From: Hymenolepis diminuta
Lineage: Eukaryota; Platyhelminthes; Cestoda; Cyclophyllidea; Hymenolepididae
Direction: 5' to 3'
Length of the DNA: 64,000 nt
NCBI GenBank assembly: GCA_900708905.1
Contig: CAADRB010000041.1
Span: 777,849 to 841,848, forward strand
Part shown: one piece after another, positions 31,583 to 44,078 of the stretch
Layout of the letters: every line of letters starts with the position of its first letter
Position numbering within the stretch: position 1 is the stretch's first letter
Notes under the pieces: generated by a model
Database searches by the model: none
Told to the model about the DNA's origin: nothing
What the model saw: only the letters and a program-made list of their open reading frames with translations
Translations under genes and position numbers: made by a program

Positions 31583-34039
31583 AAACGCCACTTGTAAAAT
31601 TTTCATGTTCACTTTTTTTTCCGAATATAATGAACGCAAAAGTCCTTTCATTTTTTTTAATATTAATTTTTGACGATTTGGTTGTGTATGGAATTTGTCA
31701 AATAGTTTTGCCAGAATTTTTACGTAAAATTCTTTTAAACGATCTTTATGTCAGGCAGTCTGTACGTCACTCAGTTGTTGAGTGAAAGCTTGTCACAATT
31801 TAATATATGAGCCTCAATCCCGTTATTTTCCAAATCTCATTCTGGAACGATAAATAGCAATCTGGAGCCGTTGATATTAACCGATGATTCCGCTTATAAA
31901 TTGGGCAAAAGAGTAGCGAATTCGTGGCTTATGACTTTGTCGACGTTCATGTTACGCCAGACACTTTGTAGCTTGTACTGTAAATTTAGATCGGTTTATT
32001 ATAACAAAAGCCTTAAATGTGCGTCGGGTTAAGTGCAAATCACGATTGTGCTTTTAGAAGGGAATAAAATAATTTCCTTGTTTTTTTATTACATGGAAGC
32101 CAAGTCCGTGGCATTTGCAATAGCATAGCCTTGGTCACAACGCTGATGTATATTGGTTGATTCGAATGCCAACTTTGTCCTTATGCACCTTATGGGGAGT
32201 CCGCTTTTTCCTGTATTTCAAAAATATTTGAAAAGGAGTAAAACGAACTCTTTCGGTTTTAGCAGTAGGCATTTAACTTGTCTAGATGATCGGTGTTTCA
32301 AACTCCTTGTCCGTTTACCTGTGAAATTGACCTACTTTATATATATAGCTGGAGTAAATTCTTGTCTTTCAATTACTGATCATTTTTGGGTTAGAGGAGG
32401 AGAGGAGCAGATGAATTTAACGTATAGAGTTCGGAGTTTTCTCACTCATTATTCAGCTCAGATTGAAGAATAAGTGTTGGTATTTTTCGATAACTCCGAG
32501 TGCTTGTTTTGATATATCCATTCCCAACCATGAAATTTGAATATGTGTCCCCTCTAAAGCCCCTTGAAGAAAGATCATCATCGTTCTTAATGTCAGGATC
32601 CGGAATGATATTCTGAGGGCTGAAGATTTGACCATTCTTCTCTTTTGTCCGAATAAAAGCATCCAGAGGTCTTTGATGTTCGTTCCGTACGCGGAACTGT
32701 TCTGTGAATGAAGGCTGTAATACCATTCGCATACCAACGTAAAGACAGATAGGCGATTAGACCACTTTTCTGAAAATGGGGTTGGTCGCTGTTATTTTTC
32801 ACGTCTAATAACTGAAAATCCAGAAAGGGCATGTTTTTATAGAAACACACGTAAGCCAAGTATGAAATGATAAACGAGTAGATAAGATGGGGAAACGTAT
32901 GGGGAGTCTACTGGCCAATATAGACTGAGACATTCGTACAATTAGGCATGATGACAAACGGAAAAGAATTGACAGATTAAAAAGGAAAGTTGAGAGTATG
33001 GAATTACGTGTATTGAGAGAAATCTAAGAGTATTTAAATCTATGCTAAATTAAACTGAAATAAAAAGAAATTTAAGATGTGGATTGCAACAGGTGATCAA
33101 CTTGTAATTATTTACAATACTATTAAAAAGCAACTTCTTATGAGGATCATGGACATTAATTTCTCTAGAACATGCTAAGTCAGCGGCACAATATAAAGTT
33201 TGGAAATCAATATTTTCTAGTGTAAAAATTTCTATGCCAGTATTGAGCGAGAGTTATATAAATAGTGAGGAACAGGTGAATTGAGGTACTATAAAGCACT
33301 CGACCGTTTTCACGTTCTTTGTTATTTTATGGGAAATGAGTCGGTATGGGAAAAATAGAAATGGAGAGGGAAAGAGAAAAGCAAAACTGATCAGAGCACG
33401 GAATTACTGCAAACCCATTACAGTTGAATATTAGAGTATGAAGCGAATTTCGAAAACCTTCACTTAATGCGCGTTCTTTTCGTGTATGTTTTACAAAAAG
33501 CTAGGAAATGGTACCTCAAAATTATCGATTATCCACGTATCTTCTTATTCTCTTATAATATTGATTATCTGTCATTGAAAAATAACTTAATCCTCTTGCT
33601 AATCTGCCGATACCGTTCTTAAATCAAGCCACTGCCGTCGCACATTTTAATTCAACATATCTTTGGACTAAAGTGCTTTTTCACTTAGTCTGAATTATAT
33701 TACCAATTTCTTAAGACTTTTAATATCAGACCGCAAAGATGTCTTCTTAAAGCCTTCTATTCAAGAATTCTTCCAACAATAGCAACTGTTGTGCGTAATA
33801 CTGATTTTCAACATGACTGATGCTAGATCTCTAAATATGCGTGAGGTGACTCAGACATAACCCAAACCGACACGTAAGTATGATTCACTAGGTTGAAATG
33901 CTCGGCAGCGCAAATGGAATGGAAGCAGGAATATTAAGTGAGCTGTGGTTGTTGACGCACTAAGAAAACCGGCACAGAGCAATTGACTACAAGAATAACT
34001 TTTGCCATTTCCTCAGCAGTCAACGTGCACGGATCAGGT
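31583..34039. other. Intergenic region after PSMA4
   Basis: No recognisable gene. Around 32440-32860 three - strand frames overlap and each looks mildly protein-like, so none can be favoured. GA-rich tracts lie near 33340-33380. Confidence 0.4.
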
Positions 34040-34285
34040 TAAATAGCGATCGATACAAATCCAGCTCTCTCTCAGGTCCACTAGGGAAAGCGTTGACCAA
34101 CAATCGTGTCAGACAGAGCAGTTGCATCCTGGAGCCACTCTGATGAGAAACTCATCGCCCATTTTACTAGCCCAATTTAACCAGTGTAGTTATGTGTGGA
34201 CCGATAGGCATCGAATTCGTGATTTCTGACTTCGCAAACTAGCGCGTTAACCTCTACGTCACCAGTGCGCAGCGAACGGTATTAT
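34040..34285 (-). repeat. tRNA-derived SINE-like element, best-preserved copy, inverted
   Basis: Read on the - strand: GGTGACGTAGAGGTTAACGC (A-box-like head), GCGAAGTCAGAAATCACG, then AATTCGATGCC as a B box, CTATCGGTCC, CTGGTTAAATTGGGC, CTCATCAGAGTGGCTCCAGG and GGTCAACGCTTTCC. Head and box spacing suit a tRNA-derived polymerase III promoter. It is directly followed by an inverted R2 copy and a solo LTR. Confidence 0.7.
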
Positions 34286-34309
34286 TATTATTTTCAGTCA
34301 TTCAAAAAT

Positions 34310-34610
34310 TTACTAATTTTATATATGGGAAGCAACTGAGGTCGGTTAACACAAAGTCCAAAAAATTATAAAGAGAAGTGATAAAAAAATGCTGAGTAAC
34401 ATCAAAATATCGAAGAGTCTTACTTCATTTAATTTTGGTAGGTCATATTTCTGCATTCAAATTTCAGGATTCATCTTCTAGATTACAGTAAATGCTTATT
34501 TACGATGGTCAGTGCTTATTAACTGGTCTAAAAATCAAGAAGGATCGACCATGATACTTCAGTTCATTTCTGCTAATAATGTTTGAGAAGGCAAAATGAT
34601 CTTGCAAGAT
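34310..34610 (-). repeat. R2 repeat copy 3, inverted
   Basis: On the - strand it carries GGTCGATCCTTCTTGATT, ATAAGCACTGACCATCG, TAAGCATTTACTGTAATC and CTGAAATTTGAATG, and ends with TTGGACTTTGTGTTAACCGA and CAGTTGCTTCCC. This last block matches CTTTCTGTTAATTGATTTCAGTTGCCTCCC at 52.6 kb in order. Confidence 0.65.
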
Positions 34611-34755
34611 TTTCTGTAGCTTATAGTCTTAACATAACAGTAATGAAATAAAATTTTAAGTTGGCAGAGCTCTGTAAGCTGTGGTCACTCAAAGAGATAG
34701 AAAACTGGGTTTGATTGACAAGCATTCATGGTCAGTACATTTCCCTTTTATATAC

Positions 34756-35099
34756 TGTAGCGGATGCTACACCAATAATTCTTTTGCTAAACCTAAGTAA
34801 TCCTCCTAGCAGTCCAAATAGCCTCTAGTAGAGTCCTCTATTACCAAAATGGTAAGAACCGGTAAGATGCTGAGTGAAGAGGGTTTATTGACCACTTCGT
34901 TGTTTCTTTTCGTAAAAGCTTAGTCATTAAATACAAAACCATGCTGGGCTGCCGGGATCTTGATTGCTGATTGGTTGGGCAGGTCTCTGCACACACGGCC
35001 GCGCTTGATTTCAACGTGACCGGTTACATGGCCGCACTTCCCGTGGTGAGTTCTAGCGCACGTGATCCAATCAGTCTTGTTACCGTTGTGAACCCCACA
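34756..35099. mobile_element. Solo LTR with 4-bp target-site duplication
   Basis: A 344-bp block begins TGTAGCGGATGCTACA and ends GAACCCCACA, giving the TGT...ACA ends of a retroviral-type LTR. It is flanked by ATAC on both sides (34752-34755 and 35100-35103), as expected from insertion with a 4-bp duplication. It is richer in GC (CACACGGCCGCGCTTG) than its surroundings. No internal retroelement sequence is attached, so it looks like a product of LTR-LTR recombination. The superfamily is not determined; Gypsy is plausible. Confidence 0.6.
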
Positions 35100-35103
35100 A
35101 TAC

Positions 35104-36674
35104 CTTCTCTAGTTTTGGACAAATGAGGATTCTTTGTGATTTCCTAGTATCTTCTCACGATTTATAAATTCACTGGAGGAATAGGGAAAATATATGCGCA
35201 TACTAAAATTCAATAACTTAATTAAGGGAGATTAGTTGCAGAAAATTCAAGCAGAAAGGTCAGTTATAATTATTTTTTTTGAAAAATCGGTCCGAAAGTT
35301 AGTTAAATCTTTCTTACTCTGAATGAAGGAGTAAATGCTAAGGTTTCGGCCAATTTTCTGTAGATTCGAAAACAAAAATTTCACTGAGCATAAGAATACA
35401 TTCTATTTGAAATCTTTGAGTTCAATAAATCTCAGAAAGAAATATCTACACATCCGGATCTTCAGTACAGGATAATTTTTCTTTATTATAATCCTTTTTT
35501 ATAATGGAAACAGTAATATGAACGGGTGTTATCTAATCTTGCTTGCGGTTCAACCGGTTTCTAGAATTTTCGCTTGTCTGATCTAAAAAGAAAACTAAAC
35601 CGTGGTCAAAGGAATAAGCTATAAGCACAACTTTCAGTTTGAGAAAAGAAGTTTGATGACTGCCAAAGAGTTTAATATATTTCTATGCATATATATGTAT
35701 ATATTGAATAAACATAACCTGCTTTTATCACCATCGAATTTCACTCAGCCCGCAATACTGACAAAGCATTTATGCAATACATGTTTTGCTAGCCATTTTA
35801 TTTTGGAAATTACTATGAGGAGCTGATAAGACAGAAGAATATAAAGGCGTAACAAATTAGAATGCTGAAAAATGTTATGCTGTTGTCCTTTCAAACTTCA
35901 ATAAATTTTACCACTGCAAAATCGGAAATAGACAAAGTCAATTTTTGGTAAATATATTTTAATGACCTTTAATTAAGTGTTGTCAAAACTCTTTTTTTCT
36001 CTCTCTCATTGGCTTTTTTAGATAGGAATAATCTCAGCAGTAATATTCAAAGATGTAAAGGGAATGGAATAAAATGTCAAAAATTTAATTACGTCTCGTG
36101 ATGCAATAAATAACTATATGGCACACAAGATGTACCAATTTTGTTGCTCGTGTAAGCGTATACGAGTACTTATCAACGCTCCTGTCAAGAAATTTGAGAT
36201 CTCCATAATGGAAAAATGGAATAAGCTAATTGAATGATCATCCGAAGTGCTGAATAACAATGTCCACATAAATGGGAAGAGAGGTACACATGAATAAAAA
36301 AATGCTCATTCAAAGACTTTCACAACAATTTGGAGTCAATCTGAAATTTTGGTCATGACTGATAATCATTGATTATCCGGCCTTCTAAATTCTGGTTATT
36401 ACAGAGCGCGCTTCATTAATATTATCCATAGCAGCTTATGCAAATGCTAATCGTTACTTAAATAATTATATATTTATTGGGGAGATGAAACGTAAACTTT
36501 ACAACTTCGGACATAATATGGGAAGACTTTCTTCAACTTAAAATAGTGATAATTCTCCCTATATTCCAAAGACATTTTGACAAAAGCTTCATTTTGGAGT
36601 CTGAATGGATAAATTATACAGAATACAAGGTGAAAGTAAACATCTGTAAATATGTTTCCTATCGAACATTTCAC
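35104..36674. other. AT-rich region, nothing recognised
   Basis: Only short frames without motifs. No repeat family from elsewhere in the window is evident here. Confidence 0.4.
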
Positions 36675-36864
36675 AAATTTATTCCGATCCTTTTGGTGGC
36701 AGAAAAAGAGGGCATCACAATTTAAATTGGGAATGGATCCTAAGTTTGGCACTCTTTGGATTGATATCACTACTCCACCATATAAAGCACTGTTATATAT
36801 TCCATCACTGTTGTAATTACTGACACAGGATCCCATTTGAAGTTGCATATCGGTTATTTGTTGT
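36675..36864 (-). CDS. Candidate internal exon of an unrecognised gene
   Basis: On the - strand a good acceptor (TTTTTAATAG) precedes 190 nt that read, after one split base, as 63 residues from QQITDMQLQMGSCV to HQKDRNKF, then a GTGAAA donor. The segment has four cysteines (GSCV, LNCD, FFC) and looks like a secreted or extracellular domain. Composition and splice sites favour coding over chance, but I cannot name a family and its partners are unproven. Confidence 0.35.
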
Positions 36865-37226
36865 CTATTAAAAATCAAATGTCAGTCAATCCTTTATTAC
36901 ATATCAGTTCTGTAAAAATATTTGTGTTAATATAATCATGTACTCGCATGCAATCATGCTCACATTTCCTCATCTCATGCAAGTCCTATGGTATAGAATA
37001 TAGCAAACCTTTGGGGAGCACCACAGATGAACCAGGCTTGTGACTAACTGTTAAAAGCCCCAAATATCCTATAAAAATCTTATGTGATAACTGAACGCTT
37101 CCCAAGTAACTTGCTTCTGTGACTCTTGTTCTGAAGAAACTAAGGGAAAGGTCTAAATGATAGATTTAGCCTTAATAAGTATTATATGTAAATTTTCCTG
37201 GATTATATCAGGCTTTGAAACAATAC

Positions 37227-37397
37227 TTCTTCTTCATCTTCAGGGCCTTCCTGTTTAATTGTAAAATATAGTTGAGGGAAATATTCTTTTCTAAAACTTT
37301 CCTCATCTATTACACAAATTTTTGTAAATATTTTTGCTCTATCACAATTGCAATATTTTGCTGATCCAATAAATGTTCCGGGCTTATTTATCTCCAC
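37227..37397 (-). CDS. Candidate exon of an unrecognised gene
   Basis: On the - strand, acceptor AATGAAG then 57 in-frame codons starting VEINKPGTFIGSAKYCNC and ending FTIKQEGPEDEEE, followed by a GTATTG donor. Alternatively translation starts at an ATG two codons upstream, which has an in-frame stop just before it. The exit phase does not join directly to the candidate exon at 36675-36864, so at least one more exon would be needed. Not recognised. Confidence 0.35.
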
Positions 37398-40300
37398 CTT
37401 CATTGTTTATCTTAGCCTTAGGCTTCGACTAGGATTTGGCAAGGAATGCCTTCTCAGGATCGTCCTTAATATCATATTCGTGCACCCACTTTTTCCTGGT
37501 TACATAGAGAGATTAACTTTAACTACTATTTTGAGAGAAACAGAAATTCAGAGGAAGGTATCGTAGAGGATATTTGATATTGACTAGTTGTGTCGATACT
37601 TTGTAGCAGTGTTTATCTAAATGTTTCACGTTATTTTAAAATTTCATTTATCCAATGGCTCAATATGAAATTTAGGCGAAAATTTCGGCAAATGCACAAC
37701 AATTCCCAAAAATCACTAATGTTAAGTATTTGTTAATTTTATCAGGGAAAAGACAATAAGCTAGATTATTAATTTCAATACTAATCAGTTCTTGAAAATA
37801 TTTTATTATTGACCTTCTATTAATCTTTTGACACTTGTTGCCCCTTCTTCGACCTTTATGTATCATGTGTTTTTAATTGCCATATCCTCTTAAACGCTTG
37901 ATGCCTGCGTCACCAAAAATCACTGATCGGTCAGCTTATACAAAGGTGTCTTATCATATACCATTCATAATCGATCTTGATTTGAATGAGTTCTGAAGTC
38001 TGCGGGTCTTTCGAATGAAGTTTCAATGTATACATGCGGACGCTCTCTGGACAATCAGTTCGCACTTCACGCGGTGGCTTGCAAAGTTACACCTTACCGC
38101 TGTATGGCACCGATATTTCATCTCTGACGTCACCGCCTTCACTACACCACTTCATACAGCTTCACTAACTACCGGATCTCAACCTTTTGATTTCCCCCCT
38201 GTTGAAACTTAATAAAGCCTCAACGTTCCTTCCGATGACTTTTATTGTCAAATGCACTTGCTTCTCTACAATCTTTTTCCTTATTATCGATCATTTATAA
38301 CAATTTTGTCTGGATATCTTAATCGAGGGTCTACTGACTTCATCATATATTATTCGTTCCGCGATTAAACAAACGAGGCATTTGAACATATTTTTACAAC
38401 TAGAATTTTAAGGTACAGCCATTCGAAGTGTATGATGATGTAGTTTCATAATGATTCTTCATTGTTAATTGATCAAATATGAAATAATACAGTGTAATGA
38501 CTAAGTTAGTGACTAATTATCCTATTAATTCCATATTTTTTCCTTTATCCAAGTTTTGTCCACATAAGCCTCATACTATTTCATAGTACGCTCCATCAGG
38601 TGTGTAAACGCCTGCTCATGCTCATTATCGACCAATATAAGGCCTCAATCACTCACCATACACTGCCTAGCGCATAAAATCCCACCTAGTTTACTTTCTT
38701 ATAAAACTCCGCTTAAAGCATACATTCGGACAGAACCCACTTATGCCCATTCCTACTCTCAGTATCATTTCTGCGTGGTTTAGTATTTAATTTATTCTTG
38801 TTATCGCTCAAGTCTTTGGCAATGCGTTATTCTAATGCTGTTATTAGCGGGGTTCATTCCGCCTCTTGGATTGGCATTTGGCATCATGACCAGTTCGGTC
38901 TTTGGGACTATATTGCATGTTCATTTATAAGAATCATATCTGATAAAAGACTGAATCTTAGAATGAAGCCATAAATTTTTTCATCCATAATGCTCAGTAT
39001 GCACATAGAAATCAATCACTTCACTTTCCAGATTAATATTTACGTATATATTTCAAATCTCAAATTTTCGATGGAATTTTATTTGATTAAAAAGAGTTAA
39101 TTAATCTTTTTGAAATTTCAAATGCCTTATTTTCAAGTTAATATTTATTTTTATACTTGTAAGAAGTTAACTAACGTAAAATGGAGAAATTCATAATTAA
39201 AACATTTATATGACGTGTTACTTGTGCTCGATTTTTCTAAATACCTAACAAGCAAAAACATTTCCTCTTTTATTTCATCGGCAGCCCATCATTCTTCGCC
39301 AATCACAATGTAAGTTCGGAAAAAACTAATCCTTAGATTGATTGACTCGCATTTTTTTTTGCAAATTGTTCTTCTTACACATTGATATTTTCAACAGAAA
39401 ATTTGTTATTTTTATAAAAGATTAGTTTTTTGAAGTACCTGCAGATTTTAATTACTCGTTACATTAACACCACTTTTATGCGTCCAGGAGATATCGCTTT
39501 GGGTTAGCAGTAAAGCACTTGGCGATTTTGAACCCTAATGCAATCTTTTTTCTGTGCTATTGGGAGTGTTTCTAGGGTAAAATTATTCCAACAATAATTC
39601 TTTCGCATTCTGGTGCTGTTTTGAACTTGATATCCGGACACTCCACGTTTTCTTTCTCACCAGTTTCGGTTAGTTTAAAATAATTCCCTTTTACCTTTTA
39701 AATAACTGCAGAAAATGATTTCTAAAATGGGTAAATTTAACGCAATAGCCCAGCATCTTTCTGTGCTGTTATTTGCAGGCACGTTTTCCATTACAAATTC
39801 CCAGCTTAAGTTATGTATTTATCACTACTCAGGGCAAAACAGAAAAAGGCCTCTACCATGGGAAAGAACCTTTTAAATAGCGAGAAAAGGTTGCTGGAAA
39901 ATAAAATTAGGACTAAAATAAGATATGTCAAATTAATTCGATGACATAATTAATGATTTTCCATATGGCCAACAAACCAAAATATTAAGATCAATACTCA
40001 AATCTCCCTAATGGCTACAAAAGGATGATTGCTCTTCCAAAATCGGAGGTCTGTAGCAAGAATGAGACCACAGATACATTAAATAGCCGTAAGAATGAGT
40101 AGGAAGAAAGAGCGGAGGAAGCAGAGGGTGAGATTGAAATTTTGAAGAGCAGGCGAAGCAGATATGTTGGATCATAACGAGGTTGTGTAAATGCAGGTAT
40201 CAATATTCGATTTGGAGGTGGCTTTTCGGCAAGGGGGAAATGTATTAACTAACGTCAGCATTTGGCGAATCCTTGTAAACTTTTCTTTGTCAGGGACTTT

Positions 40301-43144
40301 TCTAGACATTGTAAACACCTAAGGTTCAGGACGACAAGATATTGGCGACTGGATCCTGCTCAGGCTATCCATATGTGGGCATAGAAATAATCAGAATTAT
40401 CCATTATTACGCGGGGATATCGAAAACTGAGCAAAGAAAAAAGTCAATGTAAATATTATATTATATTTATAAATTGGGATCTATCAACACGAATTATTCT
40501 TTCTACGTGGCTCCTGTCCATACAGCATTTTAAAAGTTGACAATCACCACTGAGAATTATATGCATAAAACTAATGTAAATCTCTAAGGTCTTAAATTCG
40601 GGAAGATGGAAGAAATAAAAGCGGGCTATAGAGCTTGAAATTATCACTATCTCTTTACTTAGCTCAAACTAGAGAACAATATCAAGAGGGTAATGTGAAC
40701 CTAAATAATAGCAGGAATGAAGAGGATTTTCTGATTGGAGACTGTTTAAGCATTCTTATCTTTGCTGAAATTCCTATACATTTTATTATTTCAACTTCTA
40801 TTCAATAATGAAACTTACATTGATGTTTTTAAATAATATGCCTTTAAGAAATTTATTTATTCTGATATTTCCTTTTTTGCATTGCATTTGGATTTTTACA
40901 CTTTCCGAACCGGATTAAATATCTTCCCACAGGGTGTAAAACAGTAATGAAACAAAGATAATTCTTTTAAGTGTTCACTACACAAGTTATTGAATTATTA
41001 TCTTTATACTCATGCATTATTACTGGGATAAAATGAAAAAAATGATTGATAATTAATGTTAAGTTGAAATTGAATAAATTTTTGTTTTCATGTTCATTAA
41101 GATCAATTTTATAAGAATGGAAATCTGACTTAACAGGAAAACAAAAAAATATAATCATCCTTTCGAAAGATGCATTTGCTTCTGCCCCTTCAAGTCATTT
41201 TATTAGACAACGCTTGCATTAACTTCAAATGGACTTTTTAAGGAATCATATTTCCTGAGACTGTCAGATTGGCTTTGTAAACTCTAAGTTAAATCGTTTA
41301 CAACCATAGTAGTAGTATACAAAGCATCCTTTGAGACTTGGGAATATTACTTATTCAAAATTTAGCGTACTTTGAGATATATTAGATTTCTAACCTCATG
41401 AGTGAACAATATCTTTCTTAGAACATAGACAACTTCTGAACTTCTTTGACTCGGTCGTTCCAATTCAGTCCAGTAACAATAATAGTAATAAATGCCAGTC
41501 AGTCAACCTCCGATGGACTTTTGAGATGATGTTCATTAAAAACGGATATCTTAGCGGACTTCCGGAAACAATAAAAAATGCCTATAATATTCTATAACCT
41601 CAATTGATTAATGAACAAGTCGAAATCTCATACCCCGTAGACCAACAACAATTACCTTTACGTTCCACTATTAGAATCTGAAAGTTACGCATCTCCTGGT
41701 CCGAATGGTACAATGTGTATTAGCTTTTTAAATATATTGGTGATTACTAGTAATAAATGATTGAGCGCCTAAATATGTGGGTACTTGTAGTGGATAGTCT
41801 GACCATTAGCCAATTTCACTTTATTTCTCTCCTCTTTCCCCTTTCCGAATTTTCAGTTATAAGACACCCCATTGCCCATTTAATCATTCTCGAATGACTC
41901 ATTTGGTTCGTTTGTTGAATTTGTTTCTACCAGAATTCCGAGCGGCTTCTAGAAATGAAATCTTAACTTTCTGAAATGAAACCACATCTGCGTATTTCAA
42001 GTCAATAAATTTAATTGGGAAAATTCAAAATTTGATGCAATTTTGTGCCCAATTTTTGTCTAGACTGTTTTATTAGGTATACAATCTATAAGACTGGGTC
42101 AAAGCGTTCACTGAGCCTTTCTGGCAAGACTGGTAACAGCTGTTCGCGACCATGTCAAGAAACGGTTATGGCCAACTGTTTAGTCATGTGTGCTGATAAA
42201 TGAAGTCAAAATTACAATTTACCTAATATCATGATGTTGGTATTAAAAAGATATTTAACAAATTCTGAGCATTAGGATTAATTAGCCTCCCTTTCTACAT
42301 GAAGGTAAGATGGGTCCAGGTACTGCCCACAAATGTAGATAATTCCTGCGAGTTTCTTTTAGGAAGCAGTGCAAATTTAAATGCTTGTATTGAAGCCCAT
42401 CTTATGATTTTTACGGAGTAAAATGAGCGCCTTTGAACGTGTCTTAAAGAATATCGGGAATTAAGTGGCATTTCGTTCTCAAGAATTTTCAACCTGATTT
42501 TCAACTTTTCATTTAACTCCGATAGTGAAGAGGAGTATCACTGAACATTAATATACATAGAAACCAAACTGTAGAGATATTATATTAAAAGTCAGATTGC
42601 ATATCCTGCCCCTTGATTTTAGCCTTTCTACCCTTTTATCTTAGAATCGAGCCTCAAATGAATAAAATATATTCCTTAAACTAACACTACTTTGTCATTG
42701 ACTAACCATTTGGCCTATACATTTCTTCAGACCCTAAGCAACTTGGTAAATATACCACCTTAGAGTGACTATTTCTTTGTTTTATTCCTCTGCAAAAATC
42801 TCACTTTAGACATTACGACAGATACTCCAGGAGCTTATTTGATCAAAATGTCCCAATTTATCTGGTGTTTCTGTAAATAGATTATTGCAGTGACATTACG
42901 AAATTCAGTTGGAACATTAATTATTATAATTTTCCCACCTCAACTGCCAGACGTGAAATTGAAATCCATTTTTTGTGCTCTGTGCCAAATACGTTTTGTT
43001 AAATTACTTCGTCGATAGGGATTCTAAGCTAATTATTACACTCAAGAGGCACAATGAAAGCCAATCCCTTGCATACAGGAACTAAAATACTTGAATCTTA
43101 GCATAACATTAGATATTTAAAAGAGAAATGTTAGTCTTACGCCT
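37398..43144. other. Gene-poor region
   Basis: Mostly AT-rich filler. A tRNA-like string (GGGTTAGCAGTAAAGCACTT, then TTTTGAACCC, 39500-39535) may be an old SINE head. A - strand frame near 42313-42480 (RHVQRRSFYSVKIIRWASIQ) is exon-like but lacks a clear acceptor. Confidence 0.4.
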
Positions 43145-43260
43145 CGAACCCACTTCACTGTTCTCTTAAACAGTATGAACCATTGACGGGTTAGATGGGA
43201 TACGAACTCATGACGTCTGACTTGACAAACGAAAACGTCGAATCGTCATAAATCAATTTC
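43145..43260 (-). repeat. SINE-like copy, inverted
   Basis: On the - strand: TTTGTCAAGTCAGACGTCATG, then AGTTCGTATCCC (B-box-like), followed by GTCAATGGTTCATACTG. Same order as in the other copies. Confidence 0.55.
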
Positions 43261-44078
43261 TGTTGAAGGAAACATTTCAAAACTCAGTTGCAAAGGTTTA
43301 GTTCTCTGAAATCACTTCTTTGTTACCCCTATTGGAATAATATTAACCAGTATATTTGGTAATTGTGTTCGCTAGTCGGTTAATGACCGAGTGAAGCCTT
43401 CTCGAAAAAGCAACTAATATCTGCGTTTGAAGTGATACAGTTTTCCATATTAAAATGAACGGTCTAGTATCAATATCAACCTCATACAGAACATCCTTGA
43501 ATCAACAAAATAAGCTTCGCGATAAAACCGTGCCAATTTTAAATTAACAATTAAATTTAAACGACAAGTAAGATAAAACGTGATACTAAACAATCTACTC
43601 ATTAAATCAGGTCGAATCCAAATTAAACTTTAGTAATAAAAATCTTGCAATAAAAAGTGCATGTTTCCCTAATTCTACCTCTCAGACTCCACACTCATTA
43701 ACTATAAACAAAAAATGCAAACCCCCATTCCAAATTAAAATTCATTAAAGTAATTTAACAATAATTAAAATGAAATAGATGAAAGGCATCCAGGAGAGAA
43801 ACGTAAATGTCTCTGGTTGAAGTACATACAAATTCTTCGTTCGGTTCTCTGACTTGATTTGATTAAGGAGGAAGAAAAATCCAAGACTGGTTGAAATTAG
43901 CGACACTGTTTGGAAGATAAATAATAAATTGAAGCATAGAGAACCTTGATGATCAACCACCGTTCCATCAATGTAAATATAATGACAGAGAGCTTATATA
44001 TGTTTAACTTCATGATGTATTATATGTACAGATAGAGGGTCCACCATCAGAAGTTGTAAATTTAGTTTTCCTCCTCCT

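Noticed and set aside
32442..32859. Overlapping - strand frames, one with ATG (MRMVLQPSFTEQFRV)
   Set aside because: Three frames look equally protein-like, with no domain and no clear splice signals, so no coding call is justified.
39480..39545. tRNA-like string with GGGTTAGCAG and TTTTGAACCC
   Set aside because: No acceptor stem or cloverleaf can be drawn; at best a decayed SINE head.
42295..42504. - strand exon-like frame (RHVQRRSFYSVKIIRW)
   Set aside because: Composition is suggestive, but the acceptor is poor and no partner exon fits.
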